Source of the DNA: Candidatus Colimorpha pelethequi
GTDB taxonomy: Bacteria; Bacteroidota; Bacteroidia; Bacteroidales; P3
Assembly: GCA_018064245.1 (NCBI GenBank)
Contig: JAGHVO010000005.1
Location: 1 to 41,672, forward strand
Direction of reading: 5' to 3'
Length of the DNA: 41,672 nucleotides
Shown here in pieces: positions 8,498-16,481 of the stretch. The notes below the pieces were generated by a model, which saw only the letters and a program-made list of their open reading frames with translations, ran no database searches and was not told the origin of the DNA. How positions within the stretch are numbered: position 1 is the first letter of the stretch; every line of letters begins with the position of its first letter. The translations under genes were made by a program, and so were the position numbers.

Positions 8498-9604
8498 ATG
8501 ACTATTGAAGACAACAACATCATCTTTGAAAATGACGATGAGTTCTATGAATGGGGAATCGTTCCAAACCTCATTGTCCGCAATGATGGGAATGGGTTTT
8601 ATTCTGATTTTGAATTCACAAGTGAATACAAGAATGCCATTGAGAAAGGCATGCAGATTTTTATCGCTGATGAAAATTCATCCATTGTAAAGCACAACTT
8701 GATCAATTTCAGTATCGTCACAAAACCGATAGACAATCTTGGCGATTATGACCTCTATCTTTGGGAGAAAAGACTCAAAGAGCGCAAGGGAAAAAATCTC
8801 AGAAACAAGCAATTGCCAAAGGAGTCCAATAAACGCTCCTCTATACAACAAACACGACAAAATATGAAAAACGAAATTCAAATGTACGAAGGTCGCCCTG
8901 TATTTGAAGCGGCAAACAGCGAGGAACTGAAGAAACTTGTAGCCCAATATAAGGGCGAAGTAGAAGCGCCATACGTTGTAAAAATAAGTGGTAATAGTGT
9001 GAAAAAGAATTCCTTTTATATGGATGAAACTATAGAAACTGTGATTCTATCTGATTCCGTGACGGAGATTGGAGATTATGCATTCTATGGTTGCTCGGGT
9101 CTGACGAGCATCCAAATTCCAAATTCTGTGACAAAGATTGGGAAAAGTGCATTTGAAAGTTGCACTGGTATAACAACCATACAGATTTCCAACTCTGTTG
9201 CGGAAATTGAAGAACATACATTCTCTAGCTGTACTGGCCTTACGAACATCCAAATCCCCGATTCTGTGAAGAAGATTGGGAAAGATGGTTTCCACAATTG
9301 TATAAATCTGACAAGCATCCAGATACCAAACTCTGTGACGGAAATTGGAATAAATGCATTCTGTAATTGCACGAGCCTAAGAAATGTTCAGATACCCGAC
9401 TCTGTGACGGAAATTGGAGTAGGTGCATTCTCTTATTGCTCGGGACTGACGAGCATCCAAATTCCAAATTCTGTAACAAAGATTGGGGAATGGGCATTCT
9501 TTGAGTGCACGGGGCTGACAAGCATCCTAATTCCAAACTCTGTGACGGAGATTGGAGAAGGTGCATTCTTAGATTGTCCAAACCTCACCATCCATAGACT
9601 ATAG
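8498..9604 (+). CDS. BspA-like leucine-rich repeat protein without a signal peptide (copy 1)
   Basis: A 368-residue protein. Residues 1 to about 122 are unique and charged. At about 123 begins EIQMYEGRPVFEAANSEEL, nearly identical to the start of the second copy at 11066. From about residue 181, eight 23-residue repeats follow the pattern SVTxIGxxAFxxCxGLTSIQIPN, the LRR_5 (BspA/Treponema) type. Most BspA-like proteins are secreted, but no signal peptide, lipobox or C-terminal sorting domain is present, so this one appears cytoplasmic. An internal ATG at about 8863 sits where the copy-2 start is, so a shorter product is possible. It is followed 40 bp later by its partner gene. Confidence 0.8.
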   Translation: MTIEDNNIIFENDDEFYEWGIVPNLIVRNDGNGFYSDFEFTSEYKNAIEKGMQIFIADENSSIVKHNLINFSIVTKPIDNLGDYDLYLWEKRLKERKGKNLRNKQLPKESNKRSSIQQTRQNMKNEIQMYEGRPVFEAANSEELKKLVAQYKGEVEAPYVVKISGNSVKKNSFYMDETIETVILSDSVTEIGDYAFYGCSGLTSIQIPNSVTKIGKSAFESCTGITTIQISNSVAEIEEHTFSSCTGLTNIQIPDSVKKIGKDGFHNCINLTSIQIPNSVTEIGINAFCNCTSLRNVQIPDSVTEIGVGAFSYCSGLTSIQIPNSVTKIGEWAFFECTGLTSILIPNSVTEIGEGAFLDCPNLTIHRL

Positions 9605-9644
9605 CATAGAACAATTCTTATCAACAAAAACACACTTACTAATT

Positions 9645-10964
9645 ATGGACTTTAATGCTTTCAAAGAGAAGGTTGGGCAAGTGTTCAACGACACAAAAGA
9701 AAAAGTTTCCGAAATGGTCGTACAACTGCGGTTCAAAGACTTGTTGAAAGACTTATACCGCGACAATGAGTTGACCGAAAAGGAGAAGGAATTTGCAATT
9801 ACCGAGGCAAAGAGATGGGGGATGTCGGAAGCCGAAGCACGCCACATCATTGAAAATGCAGAGTGGGACCACGCTCATAAAACCGAGTCAGTTGCTACTT
9901 TGGAAGATGGAACAAGTAACGAAAGCGAGAATGAATCTTCGGAAGTTTCTACTCCAAACGAGCCTGAAAACACAAAAGAACCTGAAAGTTCCAAAGAACC
10001 GTCAAACTTTGTTAAGCCAAATTTCTATTTTGATGATTACATTTACAAATTTGAGTTTGATGGGAATACCCTTTATGCAAGACTTGACGAGGATGCGCAT
10101 ATTCTCACTTCACAAGTCGAGAATTTTAAAAATGAGGAAGGGTACGAAAATACCGGCAAGGGGATAACGGAGTTGTGCAACGATGTTGACGAACTTGCCG
10201 TAGCCATTGCCAAACAGATTATTCAGTCTTCATCTAACATTCGTTACTCTGTATATGACTATGATCCATTTTGCAATGACAATGACCCGTTATTCGAAGG
10301 CATGGAGTTGGCAAATGATTATAGACCTGCGGTATCCAAAGATTTTGTCAACCTTACACTTGAAACCAACGTGCAACCATTCTTAAGGTTTGAGGTCGCA
10401 GCGATTGAGGACGCAAGCGACGTGGATAAAATACGTGAATATATCCACAATCGCAATTTTAACGGACTGAAGAAATATTATGACGAGCATGATTTCAACA
10501 CTCACGACATATTCAACCTTTGGGGAGACGATGAAACAGAAATACTTGGTTATTCCATTGAGGACAATGAAGGAAACACAATAGACGAGGGTGAATTGGT
10601 CGTCAGAGAATATAATGTTTGGGACTATCCCCTCGAGCATATCTACAATGGAAACGATGCTCCCGACCATCTTCTTGTTCATGTTGACAAGATTATAAAG
10701 AAATGGGCACGTTTCAAGATTCCTAACGGTGCCAACATACAGAATATACATTTCCCATTATCAATCATCAATCCTGGGCATTGGATAATCAATGACGAGC
10801 TGGTGGGTGATACGATAACCACAATTGATGAAATACACTATGCGGGAATCAATTTAGAAAGGATTGACGGGGGCGACGAAGGCATGTTTGGATCAAATCA
10901 GTATTTCTTGTTGAAAAAAGAACCGCCGAGGTGGAATATTCCCGTTTACAGAGTGATTGTATAA
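9645..10964 (+). CDS. Acidic protein with TerB-like N-terminal segment (copy 1)
   Basis: 439 residues, not recognised as a named family. The first ~75 residues are helical: an amphipathic start, then LYRDNELTEKEKEF and AKRWGMSEAEARHII, reminiscent of TerB-like helical bundles. A Ser/Glu/Pro-rich linker covers about 85-125. The C-terminal ~310 residues are acidic, mixed alpha/beta, and include IEDNEGNTIDEGE and a GDTITTIDEIHYAG segment near the end. There is no export signal. A clear paralogue lies at 12278, also directly downstream of an LRR gene, so the pair has been duplicated as a unit. The TerB comparison is weak and based on pattern alone. Confidence 0.7.
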   Translation: MDFNAFKEKVGQVFNDTKEKVSEMVVQLRFKDLLKDLYRDNELTEKEKEFAITEAKRWGMSEAEARHIIENAEWDHAHKTESVATLEDGTSNESENESSEVSTPNEPENTKEPESSKEPSNFVKPNFYFDDYIYKFEFDGNTLYARLDEDAHILTSQVENFKNEEGYENTGKGITELCNDVDELAVAIAKQIIQSSSNIRYSVYDYDPFCNDNDPLFEGMELANDYRPAVSKDFVNLTLETNVQPFLRFEVAAIEDASDVDKIREYIHNRNFNGLKKYYDEHDFNTHDIFNLWGDDETEILGYSIEDNEGNTIDEGELVVREYNVWDYPLEHIYNGNDAPDHLLVHVDKIIKKWARFKIPNGANIQNIHFPLSIINPGHWIINDELVGDTITTIDEIHYAGINLERIDGGDEGMFGSNQYFLLKKEPPRWNIPVYRVIV

Positions 10965-11065
10965 TGCAATAGCCGAGAATCGAATTAATGGAGAAAACGC
11001 GATAAAAAAAGTGGCGTAATTACACCTGACAAAACAATACCGACAACAAATACGTCAAAGAAATT

Positions 11066-12208
11066 ATGAAAGAAGAAATTCAAATGTACGAAGGCCGCCC
11101 TGTATTTGAAGCGGCAAACAGCGAAGAACTGGAAGGAATTGTAGACCAATATAAGGGTGAAGCAGAAGAGCCATACGTTGTGAAAATAAGTGGTAATAGT
11201 GTGAAAAAGAATTCCTTTTATATGGATGAAACTGTAGAAACTGTGATTTTATCCGATTCGGTGACGGAGATTGGAGATAAGGCATTCTTAGGTTGCACTG
11301 GATTGACAAGCATCCAAATCCCGAACTCTGTGACTGAGATTGGGGAATATGCATTCAAAGGTTGCACGGGATTGACGAGCATCCAAATCCCTAACTCCGT
11401 GACAAAGATTGGGAATTCGGCATTCGAAGGTTGCACGGGATTGACAAGCATCCAGATTTCCAACTCCAAGACAAAGGTTGGAAAAGATGCATTCAAAGAC
11501 TGCCCTGGCTGGAAGAAGGCCCATCGCACCAAATCTGGAGCGAAAGCCGAAGAATCCGTTATGCACACATACAGCGGAACCCTTTCGGTAAGAGCCCGTC
11601 GTTGCTGCATTTTCAATATCGATCAGAAAGTAGCACTTGATCTCGTTCAAAGGCCAACCAAACCCGAAACCCTTGATGCCACCTACAACAAAATTTACTT
11701 CGAAGACCAGGAGGATGCCATCATCTACGAGACATTCATTGGAGATCGCTACAGACTAATCGTTCGCGATGAGAATGACGAAATCATATATCAGGAAGAG
11801 GACAAGCCTTCTTTCAAGGAGGTTTTACCAAGTAGTGATAAATACAAAACTGCCAAAAACTATGAGTACTGGAATCCTCGAACTAAATTGGAATCAGGTA
11901 AATTATACCTATTGCGGAGCAGTACCCTCAAAGGATATCGCAAAGATTTTGTCATCCAGACAGACAAGCCATTCGACATCAAAAAGTTGATATCTTACTA
12001 TCCCGACAACGTTGACGATGAATGGTTTCCTTCACTATCGGTAAGTAGATTAATGTATGAGGGTGAAGACTTAGGCAATGAAGAGGATTATTATGACGAG
12101 CAATATTGGGACACCTACATCATCAAAGCAGGCGAGATGACTGGAAATTATAAAGGATCCCAAAAGGATGTTTCAAAGCCTTCTTTTCGCCGTCTTTGTC
12201 CCCAATGA
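11066..12208 (+). CDS. BspA-like leucine-rich repeat protein (copy 2) with a different C-terminal domain
   Basis: 380 residues. Residues 1 to about 60 match copy 1 almost exactly (EIQMYEGRPVFEAANSEEL and KISGNSVKKNSFY). Only four 23-residue LRR_5 repeats follow, against eight in copy 1. After about residue 155 comes a C-terminal ~225-residue region with no counterpart in copy 1; its features are YSGTLSVRARRCCIF, acidic patches and a DYYDEQYWDTY segment. There is no signal peptide. So the shared LRR block carries a unique domain at the N-terminus in copy 1 and at the C-terminus in copy 2. The function is unknown. Confidence 0.78.
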   Translation: MKEEIQMYEGRPVFEAANSEELEGIVDQYKGEAEEPYVVKISGNSVKKNSFYMDETVETVILSDSVTEIGDKAFLGCTGLTSIQIPNSVTEIGEYAFKGCTGLTSIQIPNSVTKIGNSAFEGCTGLTSIQISNSKTKVGKDAFKDCPGWKKAHRTKSGAKAEESVMHTYSGTLSVRARRCCIFNIDQKVALDLVQRPTKPETLDATYNKIYFEDQEDAIIYETFIGDRYRLIVRDENDEIIYQEEDKPSFKEVLPSSDKYKTAKNYEYWNPRTKLESGKLYLLRSSTLKGYRKDFVIQTDKPFDIKKLISYYPDNVDDEWFPSLSVSRLMYEGEDLGNEEDYYDEQYWDTYIIKAGEMTGNYKGSQKDVSKPSFRRLCPQ

Positions 12209-12277
12209 CATCACTACCACGGACTAGAATTTTTTATCAGTGATTAAATTGATTATTAACAAATAAATATACTAATT

Positions 12278-13693
12278 ATGGACTTTAACGCTTTCAAAAA
12301 AAAGGTTGGGCAAGTGTTCAACGACACAAAAGAAAAAGTTTCCGAAACGGTTGTACAACTAAGGTTCAAAGACTTGTTGAACGACTTGTACCGCGACAAT
12401 GAGTTGACCGAAAAGGAGAAAGAATTCGCTATTGCCGAGGCAAAGAGATGGGGAATGTCGGAAGACGAAGCACGCCACATCATTGGAAATGTCGAGTGGG
12501 ACCACAATCATAAGAAAGATTCCATTGTCACTTTAGAAAATGGAACAAAAATGCCCAAAAGCAAAGTGCCTATCAATACGATCTACATCAACGAGAAAGG
12601 CCAGAAATGCAGAAAAGTGCTGAAGACACAAGCAAGCACTTCCAGTACCAAAACCGAAAGCAAAAATAATCCACCGGCAGTTTCTGCTCCAATCAAGCCT
12701 GAGCCCCAAAAAGAACCTGAAAAGCCCAAAGAGCCATCGAACTTTGTAAAGCCAAGTTTTTCTTGGTTCATTGATTACATTTACAAATTTGAGTTCGACA
12801 GAAAGACCCTTTATGCAAGACTCGACAAGGATGCCAATATTCTCACTTCACAAGTCGAGAATTTTGAAGATGAAGGGTATGAAAATACAGGCAAAGGGAT
12901 AACTGAGGAATGCAACGATGTTGACGAACTTGCCGTAGCCATTGCCAAACAGATTATTCAGTCTTCATCCAACATTCGTTACTCCGTATATGATGGCGAC
13001 GAATGCCAATTCGAAGACATGGAGATGTCAAACGACTATGAATTTGAGATGCCGGAAGATGATGATGAATATGTCAACCTTAAACTTGAACCCATAGCAA
13101 GTCCTTGCCTAAGATACGAAGTCAAAGCCATTGAGGACGAAGACGAGGTAGATACAATTCGCAATTACATAGAGGATGAAAATTGGGAAGAACTATTAAG
13201 CTACATTGAAGAAGATCAAGAAGTGTTCGATATGACCTTCAACCTTTTCGGAGATGAAGAGGAAGACGTACTTGGCTACACAATTGAGGACAACGACGGG
13301 GACACAATAGATGAGGGAACCATCGTAGTCTCTGAAAAAAACGTTTTTAAATATACCGATGCCTACGATTACTATGTAGATAACGAGCATAACAAAGCTC
13401 CAGAACATCTTCTTGTTTGGGTCTCAGAGATTCATAATCCCTACACTTGTTTTATGCTTCCCAAAGGTGCCAATGTGAACAACATACATTTCGCAAAAGA
13501 AAACATCTACAACTCTAATCACGACCCAATGGGTGATACCATTACTTCAATTCTGGAATTACACTATGCAGGAACCGCTTTACAGGATACTGACTGTATG
13601 GACGACGGCACAGAAGAGTCAACCCATTTTCTCTTGTTGGAAAAAGATTCGACAAAACCAACCCATTACAAAGTGATTGCGGAAATGGAATAG
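12278..13693 (+). CDS. Acidic protein with TerB-like N-terminal segment (copy 2)
   Basis: 471 residues and paralogous to the 9645 gene. The first ~80 residues differ at only a few positions (LYRDNELTEKEKEF, AKRWGMSEDEARHII). The linker is longer here and contains a basic insert around KMPKSKVPINT. The IYKFEFD, KQIIQSSSNIRYSVYD and IEDNDGDTIDEG segments are shared, while the last ~130 residues have diverged more. Such a pattern, with a near-identical N-terminal part and a diverging C-terminal part, is typical of duplicated interaction or specificity modules. No known catalytic motif is visible. Cytoplasmic location is inferred from the lack of a signal sequence. Confidence 0.7.
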   Translation: MDFNAFKKKVGQVFNDTKEKVSETVVQLRFKDLLNDLYRDNELTEKEKEFAIAEAKRWGMSEDEARHIIGNVEWDHNHKKDSIVTLENGTKMPKSKVPINTIYINEKGQKCRKVLKTQASTSSTKTESKNNPPAVSAPIKPEPQKEPEKPKEPSNFVKPSFSWFIDYIYKFEFDRKTLYARLDKDANILTSQVENFEDEGYENTGKGITEECNDVDELAVAIAKQIIQSSSNIRYSVYDGDECQFEDMEMSNDYEFEMPEDDDEYVNLKLEPIASPCLRYEVKAIEDEDEVDTIRNYIEDENWEELLSYIEEDQEVFDMTFNLFGDEEEDVLGYTIEDNDGDTIDEGTIVVSEKNVFKYTDAYDYYVDNEHNKAPEHLLVWVSEIHNPYTCFMLPKGANVNNIHFAKENIYNSNHDPMGDTITSILELHYAGTALQDTDCMDDGTEESTHFLLLEKDSTKPTHYKVIAEME

Positions 13694-13766
13694 TTGAGGA
13701 CTTTCCTTTGCTTCGGCATAGCTCAAGCAAGCTTGGCTCTGCGCTCGGCTTGTGGAAAGTTGAGAA
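13694..13766. repeat. Imperfect hairpin-forming intergenic element
   Basis: Directly after the stop codon at 13693, the arms ACTTTCC (13700-13706) and GGAAAGT (13754-13760) enclose GC-richer sequence with GCTTCGGCATAGCTC and CAAGCAAGCTTGG. It is markedly less AT-rich than its surroundings and looks like an inserted repeat element. It may also end transcription of the upstream gene. Whether it is multi-copy in the genome cannot be seen here. Confidence 0.45.
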
Positions 13767-13880
13767 CCAAATAGACAACGGAAACAATATCACATTTGAA
13801 TCTGAAAATATTAAGTAGTTAAAAATTGGAGAATGCCGAAAATCCATTAAAGAGTAGGCTAATCAAATAAATTCATTTTT

Positions 13881-14072
13881 ATGGCATTTCACAAAACAAT
13901 CGGAAAAAACGGCGAAGAAGTTTACGAAACAGATCAAGAATATGAAAAGCGGCTGGCCAAGGAAGAGGCAGAAGAAAAACGAAGAAGGAAAAAAAGAAGA
14001 GGATGTCTGCTTGTCATCATAATTATTCTTGCGATTTTCTTCGCCTATTGTTATTTTTCATCACCACAATAA
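13881..14072 (+). CDS. Small single-pass membrane protein
   Basis: 63 residues. The first ~33 are charged and probably helical (EEVYETDQEYEKRLAKEEAE), then comes a strong basic run (KRRRKKRRG), and residues about 42-58 form one hydrophobic helix ending in YFSSPQ. The basic run before the helix predicts an N-in orientation with a cytoplasmic coiled segment. It is preceded by an A/T-rich start region. I do not recognise a family. It could be a tail-anchored partner of the LRR/acidic gene pair upstream, but that is only positional inference. Confidence 0.6.
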   Translation: MAFHKTIGKNGEEVYETDQEYEKRLAKEEAEEKRRRKKRRGCLLVIIIILAIFFAYCYFSSPQ

Positions 14073-14202
14073 AACTTGATTGATGACACTTTGACCTTCC
14101 TATCCGTCTAAACCAAACATTCGCTTTCTTCGTCTAGGTCAACAATGCATCATCGGGGGATGTGGTGATTGTACGATAAACACGTTATTGATTACCCAAA
14201 GC

Positions 14203-14234
14203 AAGGTGGCGAAATTTTTCGCCACCTTTTTTTT
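14203..14234 (+). terminator. Strong rho-independent terminator
   Basis: A GC-rich stem, GGTGGCGAAA (14205-14214) and TTTCGCCACC (14217-14226), is followed by a run of eight T. It ends transcription of the accessory block ending at 14072. Confidence 0.88.
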
Positions 14235-14258
14235 ATTGCAACTATTTGCATATTGCCA

Positions 14259-14360
14259 TCTCACAAGCACCTCGTCAATAAAGAACCAAACGGGATTTCT
14301 ATCAGCGCGGTATTAGTCTGGAATTTGAAGTTGAGCTACGACGCAAACCGTTGCGCCGTA
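14259..14360 (-). pseudogene. Decayed 3' end of an F5/8C-type (DUF4838-like) gene
   Basis: On the minus strand the frame reads IPD, a stop (TAA), YRADRNPVWFFIDEVLVR. This aligns with the C-terminus of the DUF4838 protein encoded at 32516-34771, IPDWHRAAGNPVWLFTDEIVVR. The tryptophan codon has become a stop and the terminal stop codon has been lost. Upstream similarity fades within about 15 codons (TVCVVAQL against RIVAEPL). It is therefore the relic of the last ~30 codons of a related sugar-binding or glycosidase-like gene. The upstream part is missing, displaced by the sequence before the RhuM pseudogene. Confidence 0.6.
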
Positions 14361-14361
14361 G
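14337..14361. repeat. Small imperfect hairpin
   Basis: TACGACGCAA and TTGCGCCGTA pair with one mismatch around an ACCG loop. It lies inside the decayed gene remnant and has no T tract, so a function is doubtful. Confidence 0.3.
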
Positions 14362-14493
14362 GTATGTATTATCCGTATGGAAGGTTATAACACCAATAAG
14401 AGATTTCATAATTCACCATCCCAATACAATAATTATCAATATTTAACGTTACAATACACACAAACAAGAATCTGTTGTTTCAAGACAAGAGAA

Positions 14494-15140
14494 ATGAAAC
14501 AAGCAACCACACCCAACGAACACAATAAGCTGGAATATCCGACGATGCCTACAGAAGAATCCAACACACCCTCAATAGTACTCTATACTGCCGAGGACAA
14601 TAGCATCCAACTGGACGTGAAGTTAGAGAACGATACGGTGTGGCTATCGATTGAACAGATGGCTCTGCTGTTTGGTAGAGACAGGACTGTCGTAAGTAGG
14701 CATATACGCAATATTTATTCAGAAGGGGAATTGACCAGAGATATCACATGTGCAAAATTTGCACATATGGGTATTGATAATGATCAAGTATATGAAGTTC
14801 AGTTATATAACCTTAACGTCATCATCTCGGTTGGCTATCGGGTGAAGTCTGTTCAGGGTACGCGTTTCCGCCAATGGGCAAACAAAGTGCTGAAGGACTA
14901 CCTCGTCAAGGGTTATGCCGTCAATCAAAAGATTACCCAGCAGCGCTATGAGGAGTTAAAGAACGTGGTGCGCTTGATGTCGAGGACCGCAACAAGGTAC
15001 TCTATGCCGCCGACGGACACAAACGCATCGCTGACAACACCCTGGTGGCCCTCACGCTGATGATTGCCGAGAGCCGTCCCGAAGAGAAAGACATCATAAT
15101 CAAGCTGGTAGTAAACCTCATTAATCAGAATAATCAATAG
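14494..15140 (+). pseudogene. RhuM-family (Fic-related virulence protein) pseudogene with internal deletion and frameshift
   Basis: From the ATG at 14494 the frame encodes the RhuM N-terminal domain: TAEDNSIQLDVKLENDTVWL, then QMALLFGRDRTVVSRHI and VGYRVKSVQGTRFRQWA, down to ELKNVVRLMSR. It then runs out of frame into a stop at 15060. In the next frame, from about 14976, the sequence gives NKVLYAADGHKRIADNTL and ALTLMIAESRPEEKD, ending in VVNLINQ at 15140. This is the family's usual C-terminus. The middle, which in full-length relatives holds the Fic/Doc-like HPFxDGNKR region, is missing. The gene is therefore broken. Its first ~30 codons resemble those of several unrelated downstream genes. 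Confidence 0.85.
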
Positions 15141-15142
15141 TT

Positions 15143-15889
15143 ATGGCAGAATCAATCACTCAAAACGCTCATGCTGCGTCGGCAAAAAAAGTTGAAAAGA
15201 AACTGAAAGTTCGCCTCCTACTATTGGTCGCTTCTTGCTTGCTTCTTGGTAGTTGCACAGCCTCCTACTGCCTCGACACAAGACTGTTTAGCGATGACGA
15301 CTATATTATAGATTTGAATACCAATACCTCCCTGTCACATAACTATTATCCCTATCTCTCGTCTATGATTAATGTCAGGTCATATTACTCAGGATACTTT
15401 ATTAATTATGTAAGTGACACTACAAGACCCTATGTCAACGCATTAGAAATTTATGGCTTTATAGAACAGACAAAAGGCAAATGCGACTCCCTCCATTACA
15501 ACAAAGCCATACTGAAAGACATCCTGATTATAGCCAACAAGACAGACACGTTGTCGTGGACCATGGCAAAAGGCTCCTCGGAGGGCTTTGACTCCATCTC
15601 TGGGTACAAAACCATTGTCTATAACTATACGCAGGACTCCCTGCCTTGGCGCATACCCCAAAGCGGGCTTGATTCTGACTGGTCTGCGCACTTTACGGTA
15701 TTTTCAGAGCCTGTAGATATCAAAAAAATCAAACGTCTAAGGGTAGAAATGGCCTTTCAGATTGACGACATCGTCGTTGTTGGCGTTGAGAAAGCAAAGC
15801 GTCGTTTCCGCCTATGGTTTGAGCCACGACAAGGTTTTAGATGGGTAGGGCCAGAAGATGTTGATATTTGGGGTTCATGGCTATTATAG
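15143..15889 (+). CDS. Putative lipoprotein of unknown function
   Basis: 248 residues. A positively charged start is followed by the hydrophobic stretch VRLLLLVASCLLLGSC with a lipobox cysteine at residue 38, so lipid attachment and export are likely. The mature part is rich in Tyr, Ser and Asp, with SLPWRIPQSGLDSDW and GFRWVGPEDVDIWG near the C-terminus, and is probably beta-rich. I recognise no family. It begins 2 bp after the RhuM pseudogene's last stop. The opening MAESITQNAH weakly resembles the shared leader of the genes at 16482 and 17635. Confidence 0.7.
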   Translation: MAESITQNAHAASAKKVEKKLKVRLLLLVASCLLLGSCTASYCLDTRLFSDDDYIIDLNTNTSLSHNYYPYLSSMINVRSYYSGYFINYVSDTTRPYVNALEIYGFIEQTKGKCDSLHYNKAILKDILIIANKTDTLSWTMAKGSSEGFDSISGYKTIVYNYTQDSLPWRIPQSGLDSDWSAHFTVFSEPVDIKKIKRLRVEMAFQIDDIVVVGVEKAKRRFRLWFEPRQGFRWVGPEDVDIWGSWLL

Positions 15890-16089
15890 CTCATCATACC
15901 AAAAAAACTGACTCTTCAAACAGCGTCTCATACTGAAATTGGTTGACTCATTGATAATTCTGCTTTAACAGGACGAATATTGCCATCAATACATTTCCGT
16001 CCTCCGCGTACTAAAACACTCTAATTTACGTTATTCTATCATGGAACAAAAATCATTTTGCATACAGAATAACCTGAAATTATTTTAAA
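15890..16089 (+). promoter_or_regulatory. Upstream region of the ferredoxin gene, similar to the region before 17635
   Basis: About 15923-15985 resembles 17535-17600 base for base at many positions: both hold an ACTGAAA..GTTGACT word followed by TTTAACAGG or TTGTAACAGG, and both end in a ..CATGGAACA start. Here that ATG (16041) opens a 15-codon ORF, MEQKSFCIQNNLKLF, whose stop falls one base before the ferredoxin ATG at 16090. It may be a regulatory leader peptide or a truncated copy of the shared 5' module. Confidence 0.4.
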
Positions 16090-16302
16090 ATGGCCAAACA
16101 AACCAAATATGTCAAAATTGATGCTCACAACAGATGTGTTGCCTGCTGGAAGTGCATCCCCGCTTGCCCCAAACATGTTCTCGGCAAGGTGAATATCTTG
16201 GGATTACACAAACATGCCATCTTCAAACATCCCCACGATTGCATAGGGTGTGGAAAATGTATCAGAATTTGTCCCGAGGGAGCTTACTTAAAAAACGAAT
16301 AA
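16090..16302 (+). CDS. 2[4Fe-4S] ferredoxin
   Basis: A 70-residue electron-transfer protein with two cluster motifs, CVACWKCIPACP and CIGCGKCIRICP. Each has the CxxCxxCxxxCP spacing for a [4Fe-4S] cluster. The spacer between the motifs is longer than in clostridial ferredoxins and includes GLHKHAIFKHPHD. It is cytoplasmic and probably serves an unlinked oxidoreductase, since no redox enzyme is encoded nearby. Confidence 0.88.
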   Translation: MAKQTKYVKIDAHNRCVACWKCIPACPKHVLGKVNILGLHKHAIFKHPHDCIGCGKCIRICPEGAYLKNE

Positions 16303-16481
16303 TATAAGGTAACTTCTAAAAATTGACACAAATGAGATATATTTAACGTGAACTACCATAAAATGCACGTAAATTGACATAAATTAATTTATTGTTTAAC
16401 AATAATCTACGAAAAATTCGCGATTAATTCACGGCAATTTTCGTTTCAGAAAAATGAATTATTAGAGGCTGCCATAATGAT
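16303..16481. repeat. AT-rich spacer with degenerate CGTGAA/CGTAAATTGACA repeats
   Basis: The spacer has repeated ATTGACA(C/T)AAA and ACGTGAA/ACGTAAA words and a TTGTTTAACAA near-palindrome around 16394. It contains no gene. It leads directly into the shared 5' coding module at 16482. Confidence 0.4.

Noticed and set aside
9030-9633. Several minus-strand frames rich in Gln/Ser/Phe opposite the LRR repeats
   Set aside because: They are periodic only because they mirror the 69-bp LRR repeats of the plus strand.
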